Shown one piece after another: positions 30,829-40,293 of a stretch of DNA of 64,000 bases. Made by a program: the position numbers and the translations under genes. The stretch lies in contig MLAK01001060.1 in assembly GCA_001839685.1 (NCBI GenBank), positions 88,503 to 152,502 of the forward strand, in the 5' to 3' direction. Under the pieces are notes generated by a model that did not search any database, was not told the origin of the DNA, and was given only the letters and a program-made list of their open reading frames with translations. Origin of the DNA: Tritrichomonas foetus. Taxonomy: Eukaryota; Parabasalia; Tritrichomonadida; Tritrichomonadidae. The stretch's first letter is position 1, and each line of letters starts with the position of its first letter.

Positions 30829-32562
30829 ATGAGACGAAGCTTTCTTTCTGAGCTCGTTTCTCCAGAAGGTCTAGCTGACTCATTACTAACTGTTGAATTC
30901 CAAGACATGCTATTGAATCTGGAACCAGTCTCTCTTGAAGAAACGATCGATAAAATAGCAAATTCAACATTGATTCATTTAAAAGACGGAATTGAACGTT
31001 TTGTTGGCCTCCTTCACTTGGCCGTTAAAATTCGGTCATCGAAAATTGTTTTGTATGTTTCTTTGATAAAACAATTAAAAAAATTCAAGGGGTTTGAAAA
31101 ATTAGGTCAACACCTTTTATTTCCAATTTCTAAAGACGATTGCTTCAATAGATATCGTTTATCTTTTTTATACAATTTATTAATCCAAAATGCATTTGCA
31201 CCAGAAGAAGTTTTACCACTAGTTAAAAATTTCATCCTTTCAAATCGAATTGAGCCATTTGCTCAAACTTTGCTATTTTTCTGGTTTTCTCCATTTTTAT
31301 ATAAACTCGAGCCAGAATTATTTAAACGTATCGAAACAGAAATAGCACCATCACTCGATCCTCAATTTGATGAATTACTTTCGATTTTTGACCAATTAAG
31401 CTCAAATGATTTTGAAGGAATGAAAAAAGTTTTGGAAATTGGTCACATTTCAAATTCAGTGGAGGCCATAATAAAAAAAGACGATATTGATACTTTTCAG
31501 AAAATTGTAGAGCTTCCTCATTATGTTTCCCGTTCAAATTTCGAATGTTCAGAATTTTTGCGACGTGAAATTTCACTCCTTGAATTTTCTGCATTTTGTG
31601 GATCAATTCACTGTTTTACATACTTAATTAATTCACCAGAATACCAAAAAAAATTAAATACTAATGATAAAACTTCATTGAAACAACAATACTCAATTGT
31701 GGATGCTGCAGTTGCTGGAGCGAACTCGGAAATAATCAAAATTTGTGATGAATATGGCTGCGTTTTCACAAAAAGCAGTCTTCAAAATGCCATTCAGTTT
31801 CACCACTTTCATATTTTCCATTGGATTCTTCATGAAAAAATCACAAAAACTGATTCTCAACATGAGTCTCAAAACCAAACCAAAAATCCAACATCGAATC
31901 GGCATTCGAATGATATTTCAATCAATGACCATAAACAAAATTCAAATCTTGTTTCAAACCAAGTTTCGAATCATGTCTCGCAAATTGATAAGCAATATTT
32001 ATTTTCTTTTGCAGCCAAGGTAAATAATATTCATATTTTGTATTTCTGTATTGAGCAAGGTCTTGATGTAAATGGAATGGATCGAAACAATGCAGCTCCA
32101 ATCCACTATGCTGCAATGTCAAATGATATTGAAGCTTTAAAGTTTCTTCTTTCAGTGAAAAATATTGATGTGAATATTAAAAACGGCTCTAATCAAACAC
32201 CATTACTAATTGCAGCATCTAATGGAAACGTAAATGCTTTTAAACTTTTATTAAAACAACCAACAATTGATGTGAATGCAAAAGGTGGAAAAGACCAAAC
32301 TCCTCCACTTTTAGAAGCAGTTAAATATGTAGAAATGCTTCGTGAAATACTAAAGTGCCCTGAAATCGAAATAAACGCAAAAGATATCATCCAAGAAACT
32401 GCATTGCATAAAGCTGCTTTATTTAATAATATTGATTCAATGAAAATTCTTCTTGAAAACCCAGATGTTGATGTAAACTGCCATGATGCTTATGGAGTTT
32501 CTAAATTTTCTTTAATTATACACCTTTACATTATGCAACAAATTATGAGCATGTTGAAATGA
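30829..32562 (+). CDS. ankyrin-repeat protein (3' end frameshifted)
   Basis: 577 residues as read. The first ~330 form an all-helical region that opens MRRSFLSELVSPEGLADSLL, a layout common in trichomonad ankyrin proteins. Ankyrin repeats follow from ~residue 400: NAAPIHYAAMSNDIEALKFL, NQTPLLIAASNGNVNAFKLL, ETALHKAALFNNIDSMKILL. The frame ends abruptly after CHDAYGVSKFSLIIHLYIMQ. The next repeat is intact in another frame from ~32517 (YTPLHYATNYEHVEMIKYLL), and the final one is back in the original frame (RQTPLDLAKYNRNQDAITIL) ending at a TAA at 32713-32715. Ankyrin repeats bind proteins; the partner is unknown. Either two compensating indels have damaged the gene, or the assembly has two errors here. 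Confidence 0.8.
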   Translation: MRRSFLSELVSPEGLADSLLTVEFQDMLLNLEPVSLEETIDKIANSTLIHLKDGIERFVGLLHLAVKIRSSKIVLYVSLIKQLKKFKGFEKLGQHLLFPISKDDCFNRYRLSFLYNLLIQNAFAPEEVLPLVKNFILSNRIEPFAQTLLFFWFSPFLYKLEPELFKRIETEIAPSLDPQFDELLSIFDQLSSNDFEGMKKVLEIGHISNSVEAIIKKDDIDTFQKIVELPHYVSRSNFECSEFLRREISLLEFSAFCGSIHCFTYLINSPEYQKKLNTNDKTSLKQQYSIVDAAVAGANSEIIKICDEYGCVFTKSSLQNAIQFHHFHIFHWILHEKITKTDSQHESQNQTKNPTSNRHSNDISINDHKQNSNLVSNQVSNHVSQIDKQYLFSFAAKVNNIHILYFCIEQGLDVNGMDRNNAAPIHYAAMSNDIEALKFLLSVKNIDVNIKNGSNQTPLLIAASNGNVNAFKLLLKQPTIDVNAKGGKDQTPPLLEAVKYVEMLREILKCPEIEINAKDIIQETALHKAALFNNIDSMKILLENPDVDVNCHDAYGVSKFSLIIHLYIMQQIMSMLK

Positions 32563-32715
32563 TAAAATATTTATTGACTGTGAAAGGAATTAATGCAAAA
32601 GCACTCGAAGTTTACTTTTAGTATTTATAATCAACGGCAAACTCCACTAGACTTAGCAAAGTACAATAGAAACCAAGACGCCATTACAATTCTAGAGAAT
32701 TACTATCAATCATAA
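32563..32715 (+). pseudogene. detached 3' end of the ankyrin gene
   Basis: This holds most of one ankyrin repeat out of frame and the last repeat in the original frame, ending with TAA at 32713-32715. Together with 30829-32562 it would make a protein about 50 residues longer. An A24 homopolymer follows at 32748-32771. Confidence 0.6.
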
Positions 32716-32850
32716 ATCAAATTCAATATTTTTTTACAAAGAGACAGAAAAAAAAAAAAAAAAAAAAAAAAGAATTTTTATATTTGTTTGTATGCGAATA
32801 ATAAATAGTAGCCTTTTTCTTTTGATTTCTTCTTTATGTTATTTACCTAT

Positions 32851-33756
32851 TTATTTTTCTTCTTCTTCTTCTCCTTCTTCCTCTTCCTCTTCTTCTTCCC
32901 ATTCTTCTTCGTATTCATCTTTATTTTTGTGTAAAAGTGATGATTTCACCAGAGTTCGAATGATTTCAATGCAACTTTCTTCTGAAAGTTGAGTAATAAA
33001 TGGATCTTCAATTAATTCTGCTGCTGTTGGCCTTTCTTTTGGATCTTTCCTTAATGTTCTTAAAATGAAACTTCTAAAAAATTGAGAAGCGTTTTCAGGT
33101 GGTTCTATTGAAATTGATGACATTTTGAGTAAATAGACAAGATGCGTCATTTCGAAAAGAGGGTGTTTATCATACAATTCAAGAGCAGTAATTCCAAGTG
33201 ACCAAATATCATATTTAGAAGTAAATTCAATGTTAAAAACAACTTCTGGTGGAATCCAGTATGACGCTCTAAATAATTGTCGATATTTTTGAACGAAGTT
33301 TTCAATATCAGCAAGGTAAGATGCGTCATTTAGCTTAACAGTACCATTTGACATTAAAAGAATATCTGATCCTTTAATCTGCTGACTAATTAGATTATTT
33401 GCATGTAAAAATATCATACCTTTTAATACAAACCTAAAAATTGCACTGATTTCAATTTCTGTTAATTTGCGATTTAGATTATTCATAACATCAACGAGGG
33501 AACCTCCATCACAATATTCTTGTTTTATATATATGGTTTTTTCATCACGAAAAATAGAATAATAATCTACTAAATTTCTATGTTTTAAACAAAATGGTTT
33601 ATCCGTTGAAAACTCATAAAATTCATCAAGTGGAAATGTTTTAATCACAACTATTTCGTCATCTGATATCGGTTTCATTAAGTGTGTTACATTAATGATT
33701 CCTTTTCCAATCTGACGAACCGGAATGAATTCACTGATACATTCATCTGTATACAT
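32851..33756 (-). CDS. STE20-like pseudokinase with poly-Glu tail
   Basis: 301 residues. The fold of a STE/MAPKKK-type kinase is clear: VVIKTF with K39, EYCDGGSLVDVM (80-91), KYDIWSLGITALELYDKHPL (181-200) and the domain end DPKERPTAAELIEDPFI. The catalytic motifs are broken. The glycine loop is reduced to IGKGIINV. HRD is replaced by SQQ (124-126), with K128 kept and Asp131 where Asn is expected. DFG is replaced by DAS (144-146). The activation segment ends IPPE. It should not transfer phosphate normally and probably acts as an allosteric or scaffold partner. The acidic tail (E-rich from ~280) is encoded by a (GAA/GAG)n tract. It is divergent with the BTB gene at 34121. Confidence 0.85.
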   Translation of the reverse strand: MYTDECISEFIPVRQIGKGIINVTHLMKPISDDEIVVIKTFPLDEFYEFSTDKPFCLKHRNLVDYYSIFRDEKTIYIKQEYCDGGSLVDVMNNLNRKLTEIEISAIFRFVLKGMIFLHANNLISQQIKGSDILLMSNGTVKLNDASYLADIENFVQKYRQLFRASYWIPPEVVFNIEFTSKYDIWSLGITALELYDKHPLFEMTHLVYLLKMSSISIEPPENASQFFRSFILRTLRKDPKERPTAAELIEDPFITQLSEESCIEIIRTLVKSSLLHKNKDEYEEEWEEEEEEEEGEEEEEK

Positions 33757-34120
33757 TTATCAAACTTATTTAATTTTGACCTATATTTCACCTTGTCAAG
33801 AGCATCAATAGAAATCATGATGCAAAAACGATAGTTTTGTTATCAGAAGTCTATAAAAGTGGTACAAAGGTGCTCAGCTAGTCGAAATATATCACCTATA
33901 GTTCAAAAATTCCCAAAATTAATGATATCATGAATCTTATTTTTCATTTTGTTATTCTGATAATGCCAATATTTTTAAAAAAGTGCTTCTCAATAATCAA
34001 TGATAATTCATCATATATTCACGATTCATGAATTTTTATATGTCATTAGATGAATTGTGATTTAAATAATATAACCGTTGCTTATTTGGTCTGCCAGAAA
34101 TATTCTCGAATCTTCAATCT
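33757..34120. other. divergent promoter region
   Basis: AT-rich spacer between the pseudokinase (minus) and BTB gene (plus). A longer open frame in another register overlaps the BTB start but has no coding character. Nothing else is recognised. Confidence 0.4.
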
Positions 34121-34834
34121 ATGGATTACACGCAAGATTTATATTTCAGCGATATTTTTAACTTTTCAGATTTTGTTGAAAGTGGGTATTTATCAGACTG
34201 TGAAATTCGGATCCATCCAAAAGACGGTGATTCCAATTATACAGTTGTTAAAGGGCACAAACTTGTCCTTGCAAACTCGTCGCTTTTCTTCAACAATACA
34301 TTTACGGCCGGAATGGAGGAATCCCAGACAGGTATTGTCGATACATATGTAAATCCATATAATCTCCTTCCACGCGTCATAAACTGGATGTACACAGGAA
34401 GAATCGAGTTTTCAGTGGATGAACTCATGCCGCTTTTGAATATATCGCATAATTATGGAATATTGGTTCTTGAGAAGGAGCTCCTTGCCCAATTGGATGA
34501 AGTTGCCGATGAAAATACGGTTCTTGGACTTGTGAAAAAGTGCTATGAAGATGAAATGTCGAAAGAGCTTCAAATATTGATTCCATATATTGCCAAATTT
34601 TTTGACAAGCTTTCTTTAAGCAAACTTTCAGAAGAACTTGATGTTGCCACTTTTGCGAAAGCAATTGGACTCACCCAGCTTTCGACTAAGGAAAAAGTTC
34701 TGAAAATTACAGAATTTTTGCAAGATTGGCAACCTTCAATGGAGGAAAAAATGGCACTCTTCAATGCATTTTCGCCAGATGAAACGCGATTGAAGGAATT
34801 TGCCATGAAACATAATGCACGCTGGCTACCATGA
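34121..34834 (+). CDS. BTB/POZ domain protein
   Basis: 237 residues. A canonical BTB fold covers ~20-125: GYLSDCEIRIHPKDGDSNYT, VVKGHKLVLANSSLFFNNTF (the VxKGHKxVLAxxSxxF core), then VNPYNLLPRVINWMYTGRIE and ISHNYGILVLEKELLAQLDE. The rest is a BACK-like helical region (VLGLVKKCYEDEMSKELQIL, then SLSKLSEELDVATFAKAIGL). There is no Kelch, F5/8C or zinc-finger module. A cullin-3 adaptor or dimerisation role is the family expectation. The codon use is GC-richer than in the flanks. The start is the only ATG before the domain. Confidence 0.9.
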   Translation: MDYTQDLYFSDIFNFSDFVESGYLSDCEIRIHPKDGDSNYTVVKGHKLVLANSSLFFNNTFTAGMEESQTGIVDTYVNPYNLLPRVINWMYTGRIEFSVDELMPLLNISHNYGILVLEKELLAQLDEVADENTVLGLVKKCYEDEMSKELQILIPYIAKFFDKLSLSKLSEELDVATFAKAIGLTQLSTKEKVLKITEFLQDWQPSMEEKMALFNAFSPDETRLKEFAMKHNARWLP

Positions 34835-35176
34835 TTTTTGCCTGATTCCGTGATTTTTATCTGTTAAACATAAAAGAAAAATTTATCTTTTGTCTTATTT
34901 TTTATTTTAGCTTCTATAAATTGAACTCGTTTCTAGAGATGGATTTTCCCACATTTTCATAACACTAAATTACTTTTATTAGAGAATAAAATACAGAAAA
35001 CATTTCTCAAATATTTATTCAATAATTTAATATCTTGATAATCAACAATATCTTGATAATTTACAATATAATATCTTTATTTCAGAAGGAAATAAAAAAG
35101 AAAAGTAAATTTTTAAAAATAGCTTTACAAATAATAACAATATAAATGGCGTAATAATTCATGAAATAATATAGAA
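34835..35176. other. convergent intergenic region
   Basis: AT-rich shared 3' flank. A short direct repeat AATATCTTGATAAT occurs twice near 35028-35075. No gene is seen. Confidence 0.4.
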
Positions 35177-38100
35177 TCACATATTTCTTTGGCGTGAAGA
35201 TTGTCCAACATCCCCCAGGTGAGTCAATTTATCTAACAGTTCGATGTTTGTTTTTCTTGTAGCATATGTTAAGGCTCTCCATGTAATTGAATTTCTCTTT
35301 AAATTTTGAATTAAAGCAGAAAATATAGGCATTTTAACAACAGTTTCGTTTGATAATAGTATAATAAAAAGATCAGTTATTTTGTTCTTATCAAAGAGTT
35401 CTTCACATCCATCATTATAACAACTTAAAGTATAAAGAATACGAAGCATACCATCAAGTAAATTCCATTCTTTGTGGGTTACGGCATAATTTAGTCTTGG
35501 AAGAAATCTTTGAACCCGCTTTTGCTTATACAACAACTTTCGAACATTACTAGAATTGAGAATGGATGCAATTAATCTGAGGAGAAGAGGAGGTGAAATT
35601 CGGGTTTTATCAAATTCATCAAAAATTAGTTCAAACAACTCTCCTGAGAATGCGTCCTGTGTTATCTCATTCCGGTATGTTAAACATAAATAGAATTTTA
35701 GCATGGTATCAGATGTATCAAAGAATTCAGCCAGAGTATCTACTGACCAAAAATCAAGTAAGGCATTTTGCCCTTCTTCAAAATCATAGACAAAACATGA
35801 TACTGTCCTCCAAATCATCCTAAAACGTGAGTAATTTTCACCAAACATAACTAATTCATTCCGAGCTAGTGTCAAGAATCCAGCATCAAGTGCTGCAATT
35901 TTACATCCATTAGAAGTGATGAAGATATGCGAAAGAACATTATGCAATGGTGTTGGATCATAAAATGATTTGTAAACAGATAATAAAGCTGGGATTCCAT
36001 CACATGGAAATTCAATTTGTGCCAATAAAAGATGATTAATGCATGTAAACTCTAGGTCAATATCATCTTCTGCAATGTGATCGCATATCGAAGAAATGAT
36101 TCTTGAATCAAACATTTTTAATTTATCAAGAGAAAGTTGTGACAAAATTAATAAAATATTATGAATATACTTGGTGTTTGATGAAAGGGATAAAATTGCC
36201 CTAGCAAACTCTTTGTTCGAAAATTCATAACCTTGTAAAGATATTAGAGCAGCGTTAGTAAAGAGAGAAGAGGAATTGTTTGAAAGGTATGGTAAAATAT
36301 AATCCTCATAAGATATCATTTGTTCGCGAATTTGAGGTATAGATAGCAACTTTATGAGTTGTAATGAGAACAAGTTTTCTATTTCTCCAAACTCAAGATA
36401 TAATGAAGAAAAATCCTTTTTGACTTCAATATATTTGACTGAAGAAAAGTAAGAAACAACAAATTCGAATGCTGATGCTCGACAACATATTGCTTCATTT
36501 TTGTTAAATAAGCAATTAATCGCATCATCGAAATGTTCCTTATCTAAGCTTGCTGTGTGAAAAGCTAAAGATCTAACAATAGAATCTTTCTGTTGAGTTA
36601 AATTGTTAGATATTGTCCCTCTTGGTAAATTTATTAACATTAAGGTTACTTGTCTCCTAATATTTATAGGAAGTTCATCCTCCAATAATGTAATTATTTT
36701 ACTGAAATTAACACAGCTTATATCTTTTTTGAATTGCATATGTGTAGTAATTAATGAAAGTGCAGCTCTCCTGAGTTCTGGATCGAAAACATAATCATTA
36801 ATTTTGCTTGGTAATGGACAGTCGCCTCCAAATTCTGTAAGAGCCTGGTTTAATTTCATTCCATTTGATGGGATTTTGTCAATATATTTTTGGCATAATA
36901 TAGATGCAGACTTTGTCGCAATTTTGGCACTAAGAGTACATATTAATAAAAGATAGACAATTTGTGGTGGCTGAGCAATAACCTGCAGTTTTGAAAGTGC
37001 TGATTCTTCTGTATCCAATTGGCATAATAAATCAGCTGCAAGAACTTTATCGCATATGCACAATGACATCAGAGATGGAATACATAATCCATCAACAATT
37101 GGTTTGTTAGGTTTTGGTTGATAGTGAACCCAGTCATTTAATATATCAGCATAGGGGAAATCATTAACTGGTTTGTATAAGGATTCATTTACGTATCCCC
37201 ATTTTCCCTTAATATCATAGTTATCTTCAACATAAAATGGTAATTTTAATAATGAAGAACCATTTCCTTCGAATATTAATAATGGACGAAAAACTACTCG
37301 AGTTAAAATTGGAAGTAAATCCATTGAATTTTCCACAGTAATAGAGTTTATTAACTGGAATAATCTTTCGACTGAAGTAATTTTCCAATCACCATCACGA
37401 ATAGATAAGGCATGCATTAATTTTGGATATTTGGAAAACGATAAATTGCGAAGCTTTGGCAAATATTTATTTATTCCTTGGCTTGGATCAAGTAATACTT
37501 CAATTAACTTGGATGCAGCTATTTCCTTAATGAAATCTGCTTGTTCATCTGTTAAGAGAGTATCAAACAATGATTCAGCCAGCGGATTATCATAACATTT
37601 GGTAAATCTATCAAGATTATATTGGTATCGTTTTACAAAATGATCTTCAAAAGGTTGCTCCTTTAAATCAATTTTAATTTTAAAAGGAAGCATTTCTTGA
37701 AGGTATTCATGAGTTTGATCCCTAATCCATTTTTCTTTATGATACAAAAAGCGAAGCCATGAACAAATTGTAGTAAAATCATCAGCTGCATTAATAAACT
37801 CACAAATTTTATCCATCAATTTCGACGCTTTTTCTGTTTCAATACATTGAAGATGTGCAATCTGAGAATGTGTTATTTCACCATTTTTCAAAGAATCTAT
37901 TTGTTTTTTCAATAACTTAATTGCATCCTTCTTAACAATTTGATCAAAAAGTCCACAGCATATCAACACATCAGAAAATTGGGGAATGTCAAGATTAGAT
38001 TTAATAGCATGCTGATAAAATAACTTTCTTACTTTAGGATGTGGATATGCAGCAAATAAATTAGCTGGTGCTCGATTGAATAAAAGACAGACATCACAAA

Positions 38101-38737
38101 ACTGAACCAAATCTCTATTTACATCAATTTCTCCTTTATTAATTTGTTGAATTTCTGAATAACAATTTTTTATTTCATTGAATTTCATGACATCATCTTT
38201 CGCTGATAAAGCAAGGAGTTGTCTGTGTAAAGTTGGATGATTAAACAAAACAATAGGATCATAAATAGGTAAATTCTGAACAGGGTTTTCTGAATTTGAA
38301 ATAAGTTCAAGAAGTGGAATCTCAACAGCTTTGTTATGAATTTGTTCTAAAGCTCTATCAACAACCACTTGGGGTGTTGGAATCCGACCAAGAGAAAGTA
38401 ACTCTTGGCATGTTATGCAAGCTAATGGAAGTAGTGATCCATTTTTGAAAAACGTAGAAGCAGAAATTGCAAATTGAATACAGAAAGGTGAAACTGCATC
38501 GCGCAAATCTGTACCTGAATTCATTAAAATACGATTGTCATTTTCAATTCGAATTCTTATTTCCATTTTTCGACACCATGCTCGTAAAATTGATAAGATA
38601 TTAAAATTTAATTGTGGATTTTCTCCCATCATTGTATTGAGAATTCGTTGAACGATAGTCTTATCACGCAATATTTCTTCAGGTAAACCATCTTCGAGAT
38701 AATTGCTAAAACGAGTGAAAAATTCTTGATCATTCAT
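35177..38737 (-). CDS. large HEAT/ARM-like solenoid protein, possibly rotatin-like
   Basis: 1,186 residues, almost entirely alpha-helical, with no catalytic motif. Helix pairs typical of HEAT/ARM repeats run throughout (DPELRRAALSLITTHMQF; PINIRRQVTLMLINLPRG; ASAFEFVVSYFSS). The C-terminal pattern (LLDGMLRILYTLSCYNDGCE, NKITDLFIILL, FSALIQNLKRNSITWRAL) recalls the end of rotatin/Ana3, a centriole and basal-body protein, where an armadillo-like region ends in a similar ALWxLxxNxxxxxxAL block. The similarity is weak and position-based, so the specific name is only a hypothesis; a generic scaffold is equally possible. The start is the first ATG; the codon use is AT-rich. Confidence 0.75.
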   Translation of the reverse strand: MNDQEFFTRFSNYLEDGLPEEILRDKTIVQRILNTMMGENPQLNFNILSILRAWCRKMEIRIRIENDNRILMNSGTDLRDAVSPFCIQFAISASTFFKNGSLLPLACITCQELLSLGRIPTPQVVVDRALEQIHNKAVEIPLLELISNSENPVQNLPIYDPIVLFNHPTLHRQLLALSAKDDVMKFNEIKNCYSEIQQINKGEIDVNRDLVQFCDVCLLFNRAPANLFAAYPHPKVRKLFYQHAIKSNLDIPQFSDVLICCGLFDQIVKKDAIKLLKKQIDSLKNGEITHSQIAHLQCIETEKASKLMDKICEFINAADDFTTICSWLRFLYHKEKWIRDQTHEYLQEMLPFKIKIDLKEQPFEDHFVKRYQYNLDRFTKCYDNPLAESLFDTLLTDEQADFIKEIAASKLIEVLLDPSQGINKYLPKLRNLSFSKYPKLMHALSIRDGDWKITSVERLFQLINSITVENSMDLLPILTRVVFRPLLIFEGNGSSLLKLPFYVEDNYDIKGKWGYVNESLYKPVNDFPYADILNDWVHYQPKPNKPIVDGLCIPSLMSLCICDKVLAADLLCQLDTEESALSKLQVIAQPPQIVYLLLICTLSAKIATKSASILCQKYIDKIPSNGMKLNQALTEFGGDCPLPSKINDYVFDPELRRAALSLITTHMQFKKDISCVNFSKIITLLEDELPINIRRQVTLMLINLPRGTISNNLTQQKDSIVRSLAFHTASLDKEHFDDAINCLFNKNEAICCRASAFEFVVSYFSSVKYIEVKKDFSSLYLEFGEIENLFSLQLIKLLSIPQIREQMISYEDYILPYLSNNSSSLFTNAALISLQGYEFSNKEFARAILSLSSNTKYIHNILLILSQLSLDKLKMFDSRIISSICDHIAEDDIDLEFTCINHLLLAQIEFPCDGIPALLSVYKSFYDPTPLHNVLSHIFITSNGCKIAALDAGFLTLARNELVMFGENYSRFRMIWRTVSCFVYDFEEGQNALLDFWSVDTLAEFFDTSDTMLKFYLCLTYRNEITQDAFSGELFELIFDEFDKTRISPPLLLRLIASILNSSNVRKLLYKQKRVQRFLPRLNYAVTHKEWNLLDGMLRILYTLSCYNDGCEELFDKNKITDLFIILLSNETVVKMPIFSALIQNLKRNSITWRALTYATRKTNIELLDKLTHLGDVGQSSRQRNM

Positions 38738-39085
38738 TTTACATCCGATATTTTAAACGCACACTTTTCTAAAAATTTCAAACTTTTTCTATGGTTTTTC
38801 ATCGTATTAAATCCTACTTGGTGAATTAGATAAATCATATCAATAAAAAAGTTCTTTGTTTCTCAAAGTACGAGAAGCATAAATAATTTGTCTAATATTG
38901 AACTGTCAATGGAAAAAAAGAAAAAAAGAAAAATTGTAAAATATGAAAAAGATTTTTTTAACACAATAAAGATAGATAAATTCGCTAATTTCCAACTTCA
39001 TATAAATTGTGGGTGATCAATTTATGAAAATCAATTAAGTAAATTCTAGGATATTATTTATGATTTTCTTGATTGATCAAAATTA
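38738..39085. other. intergenic, AT-rich
   Basis: This is the 5' flank of the HEAT-like gene; AACTTTTTC (GAAAAAGTT on the gene's strand) occurs at 38781-38789, about 45 bp before its start. An A-rich stretch lies near 38915. No gene is seen. Confidence 0.45.
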
Positions 39086-39979
39086 TTATTTTTGTTGTTG
39101 ATTTATTTTTAATTTCAAAAAGTTAATTTCTTGTGAAAATTTCTCGTTTTTCAATTTATATTCATTTCTTTCTTTCAACAGGAGCTGTTTGGTCCGCCTA
39201 GAATCTTCGAGTTCCTGCTGAAGAGTTAAAATAATGTCTCTGTATTGTCTTTCAGTATATTCAGTAAACAAACCTACATCTGGATGATAAATTTCGTAAT
39301 TAAGTCTTTTCAATTTATCGAAGATTTTATAGATTTTGTTGGAAAGATCAGGATCTATTTTATTTATATTATCTACTGCACTATCTATAGAATCATACAT
39401 CAAATTATTTCCTGAATTGTTGACTAAATTATTTCCTGAATTGTTGACTAAATTATTTACCGAATTGTTGACTAAATTATTTCCTGAACTATTGACTAAA
39501 TTATTTACTGAATTGTTGACTGAATTATTGACTAAATTATTTACTGAGTTATTTGGATTGTTTTTGTTTGCAATTGTTAACTTTTCAGCTGTGTCAAAGT
39601 TTTGGATTTTTTCTTTTTTCATTTCTTCATTTTCTGATTTTAAACCTTCAACCTGTTGTGAAAGTTTCAGATTTTCCGATTTAATTTGTTTAATTGTTTG
39701 TCGATAATTTTGATTATTAATTTCAAGTGTTTTTAGCAGATTTTGCATGTTTTTATGCGACATGATGACTTCTTGAAGTTGCTCTTTTTCTTTTTGTAAT
39801 TGGTCACATTTACTTTGCAGTTTTTGATTCAAGATTTCGAACGATTTTAATGATGCCAAGCGTTGCTGAGTAATCTGAAGACTTTTTCGAAGTCTGTTGT
39901 TCTCTTGTCTGATGGTTTGAATATGAATTGTCATGTTCAGGAGCTGTTCTTTGATAATCAAATCATAGTTTGCCTCCAT
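39086..39979 (-). CDS. coiled-coil protein with an Asn-rich octapeptide repeat
   Basis: 297 residues. Coiled coils at ~10-135 (RQENNRLRKSLQITQQRL, KCDQLQKEKEQLQEVI) and ~235-297 (DIILTLQQELEDSRRTKQLL) flank a repeat of the form NNLVNNSG/V, about seven units of 8 residues (~145-190). The repeat is a 24-bp DNA tandem at ~39410-39550. No enzymatic domain is present. It is likely structural, and the repeat length may vary between strains. It is divergent with the lipin gene. Confidence 0.75.
   Translation of the reverse strand: MEANYDLIIKEQLLNMTIHIQTIRQENNRLRKSLQITQQRLASLKSFEILNQKLQSKCDQLQKEKEQLQEVIMSHKNMQNLLKTLEINNQNYRQTIKQIKSENLKLSQQVEGLKSENEEMKKEKIQNFDTAEKLTIANKNNPNNSVNNLVNNSVNNSVNNLVNSSGNNLVNNSVNNLVNNSGNNLVNNSGNNLMYDSIDSAVDNINKIDPDLSNKIYKIFDKLKRLNYEIYHPDVGLFTEYTERQYRDIILTLQQELEDSRRTKQLLLKERNEYKLKNEKFSQEINFLKLKINQQQK
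39410..39550 (-). repeat. 24-bp in-frame tandem repeat inside the coiled-coil gene
   Basis: The plus-strand unit is close to GACTAAATTATTTCCTGAAT plus TGTT, repeated about seven times with substitutions; it encodes the octapeptide N-x-x-V-N-N-S-x. The length is a multiple of three, unlike the intergenic arrays. Confidence 0.8.
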
Positions 39980-40293
39980 TCATAAATTAAGTTATCGTCT
40001 TCAGAATTTTTCAATCGGAGCATTTAAAAAGCCTTCACCTTTCGTTAGTTAAAAATCTCTTCAGTTATCTAATCAAGAGTTAACCAATTTTAAATAAGTT
40101 TGAAAAATTTATACCATATTTAGTTGTTGTGTATCTCCATAAAAAATAGGTTTTGAATTTTAACAATTCATGAACAAAGTATTTTATTAAACATTAAATA
40201 TAAAAATAAGTATTATATTATTTAACTATAGTTAAATTAATGATAAAAATATGAATTTATAATGTGACAAATTTAGAAAATCTTCAAAAATAC
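39980..40293. other. divergent promoter region
   Basis: Spacer between the coiled-coil gene and lipin. An ATG at 40262 is followed at once by a stop and is not the lipin start. AT-rich, nothing else recognised. Confidence 0.4.

Noticed and set aside
32861..32910. (TTC/TCC)n tract as a stand-alone microsatellite
   Set aside because: It is in frame within the pseudokinase gene and encodes its poly-Glu tail.
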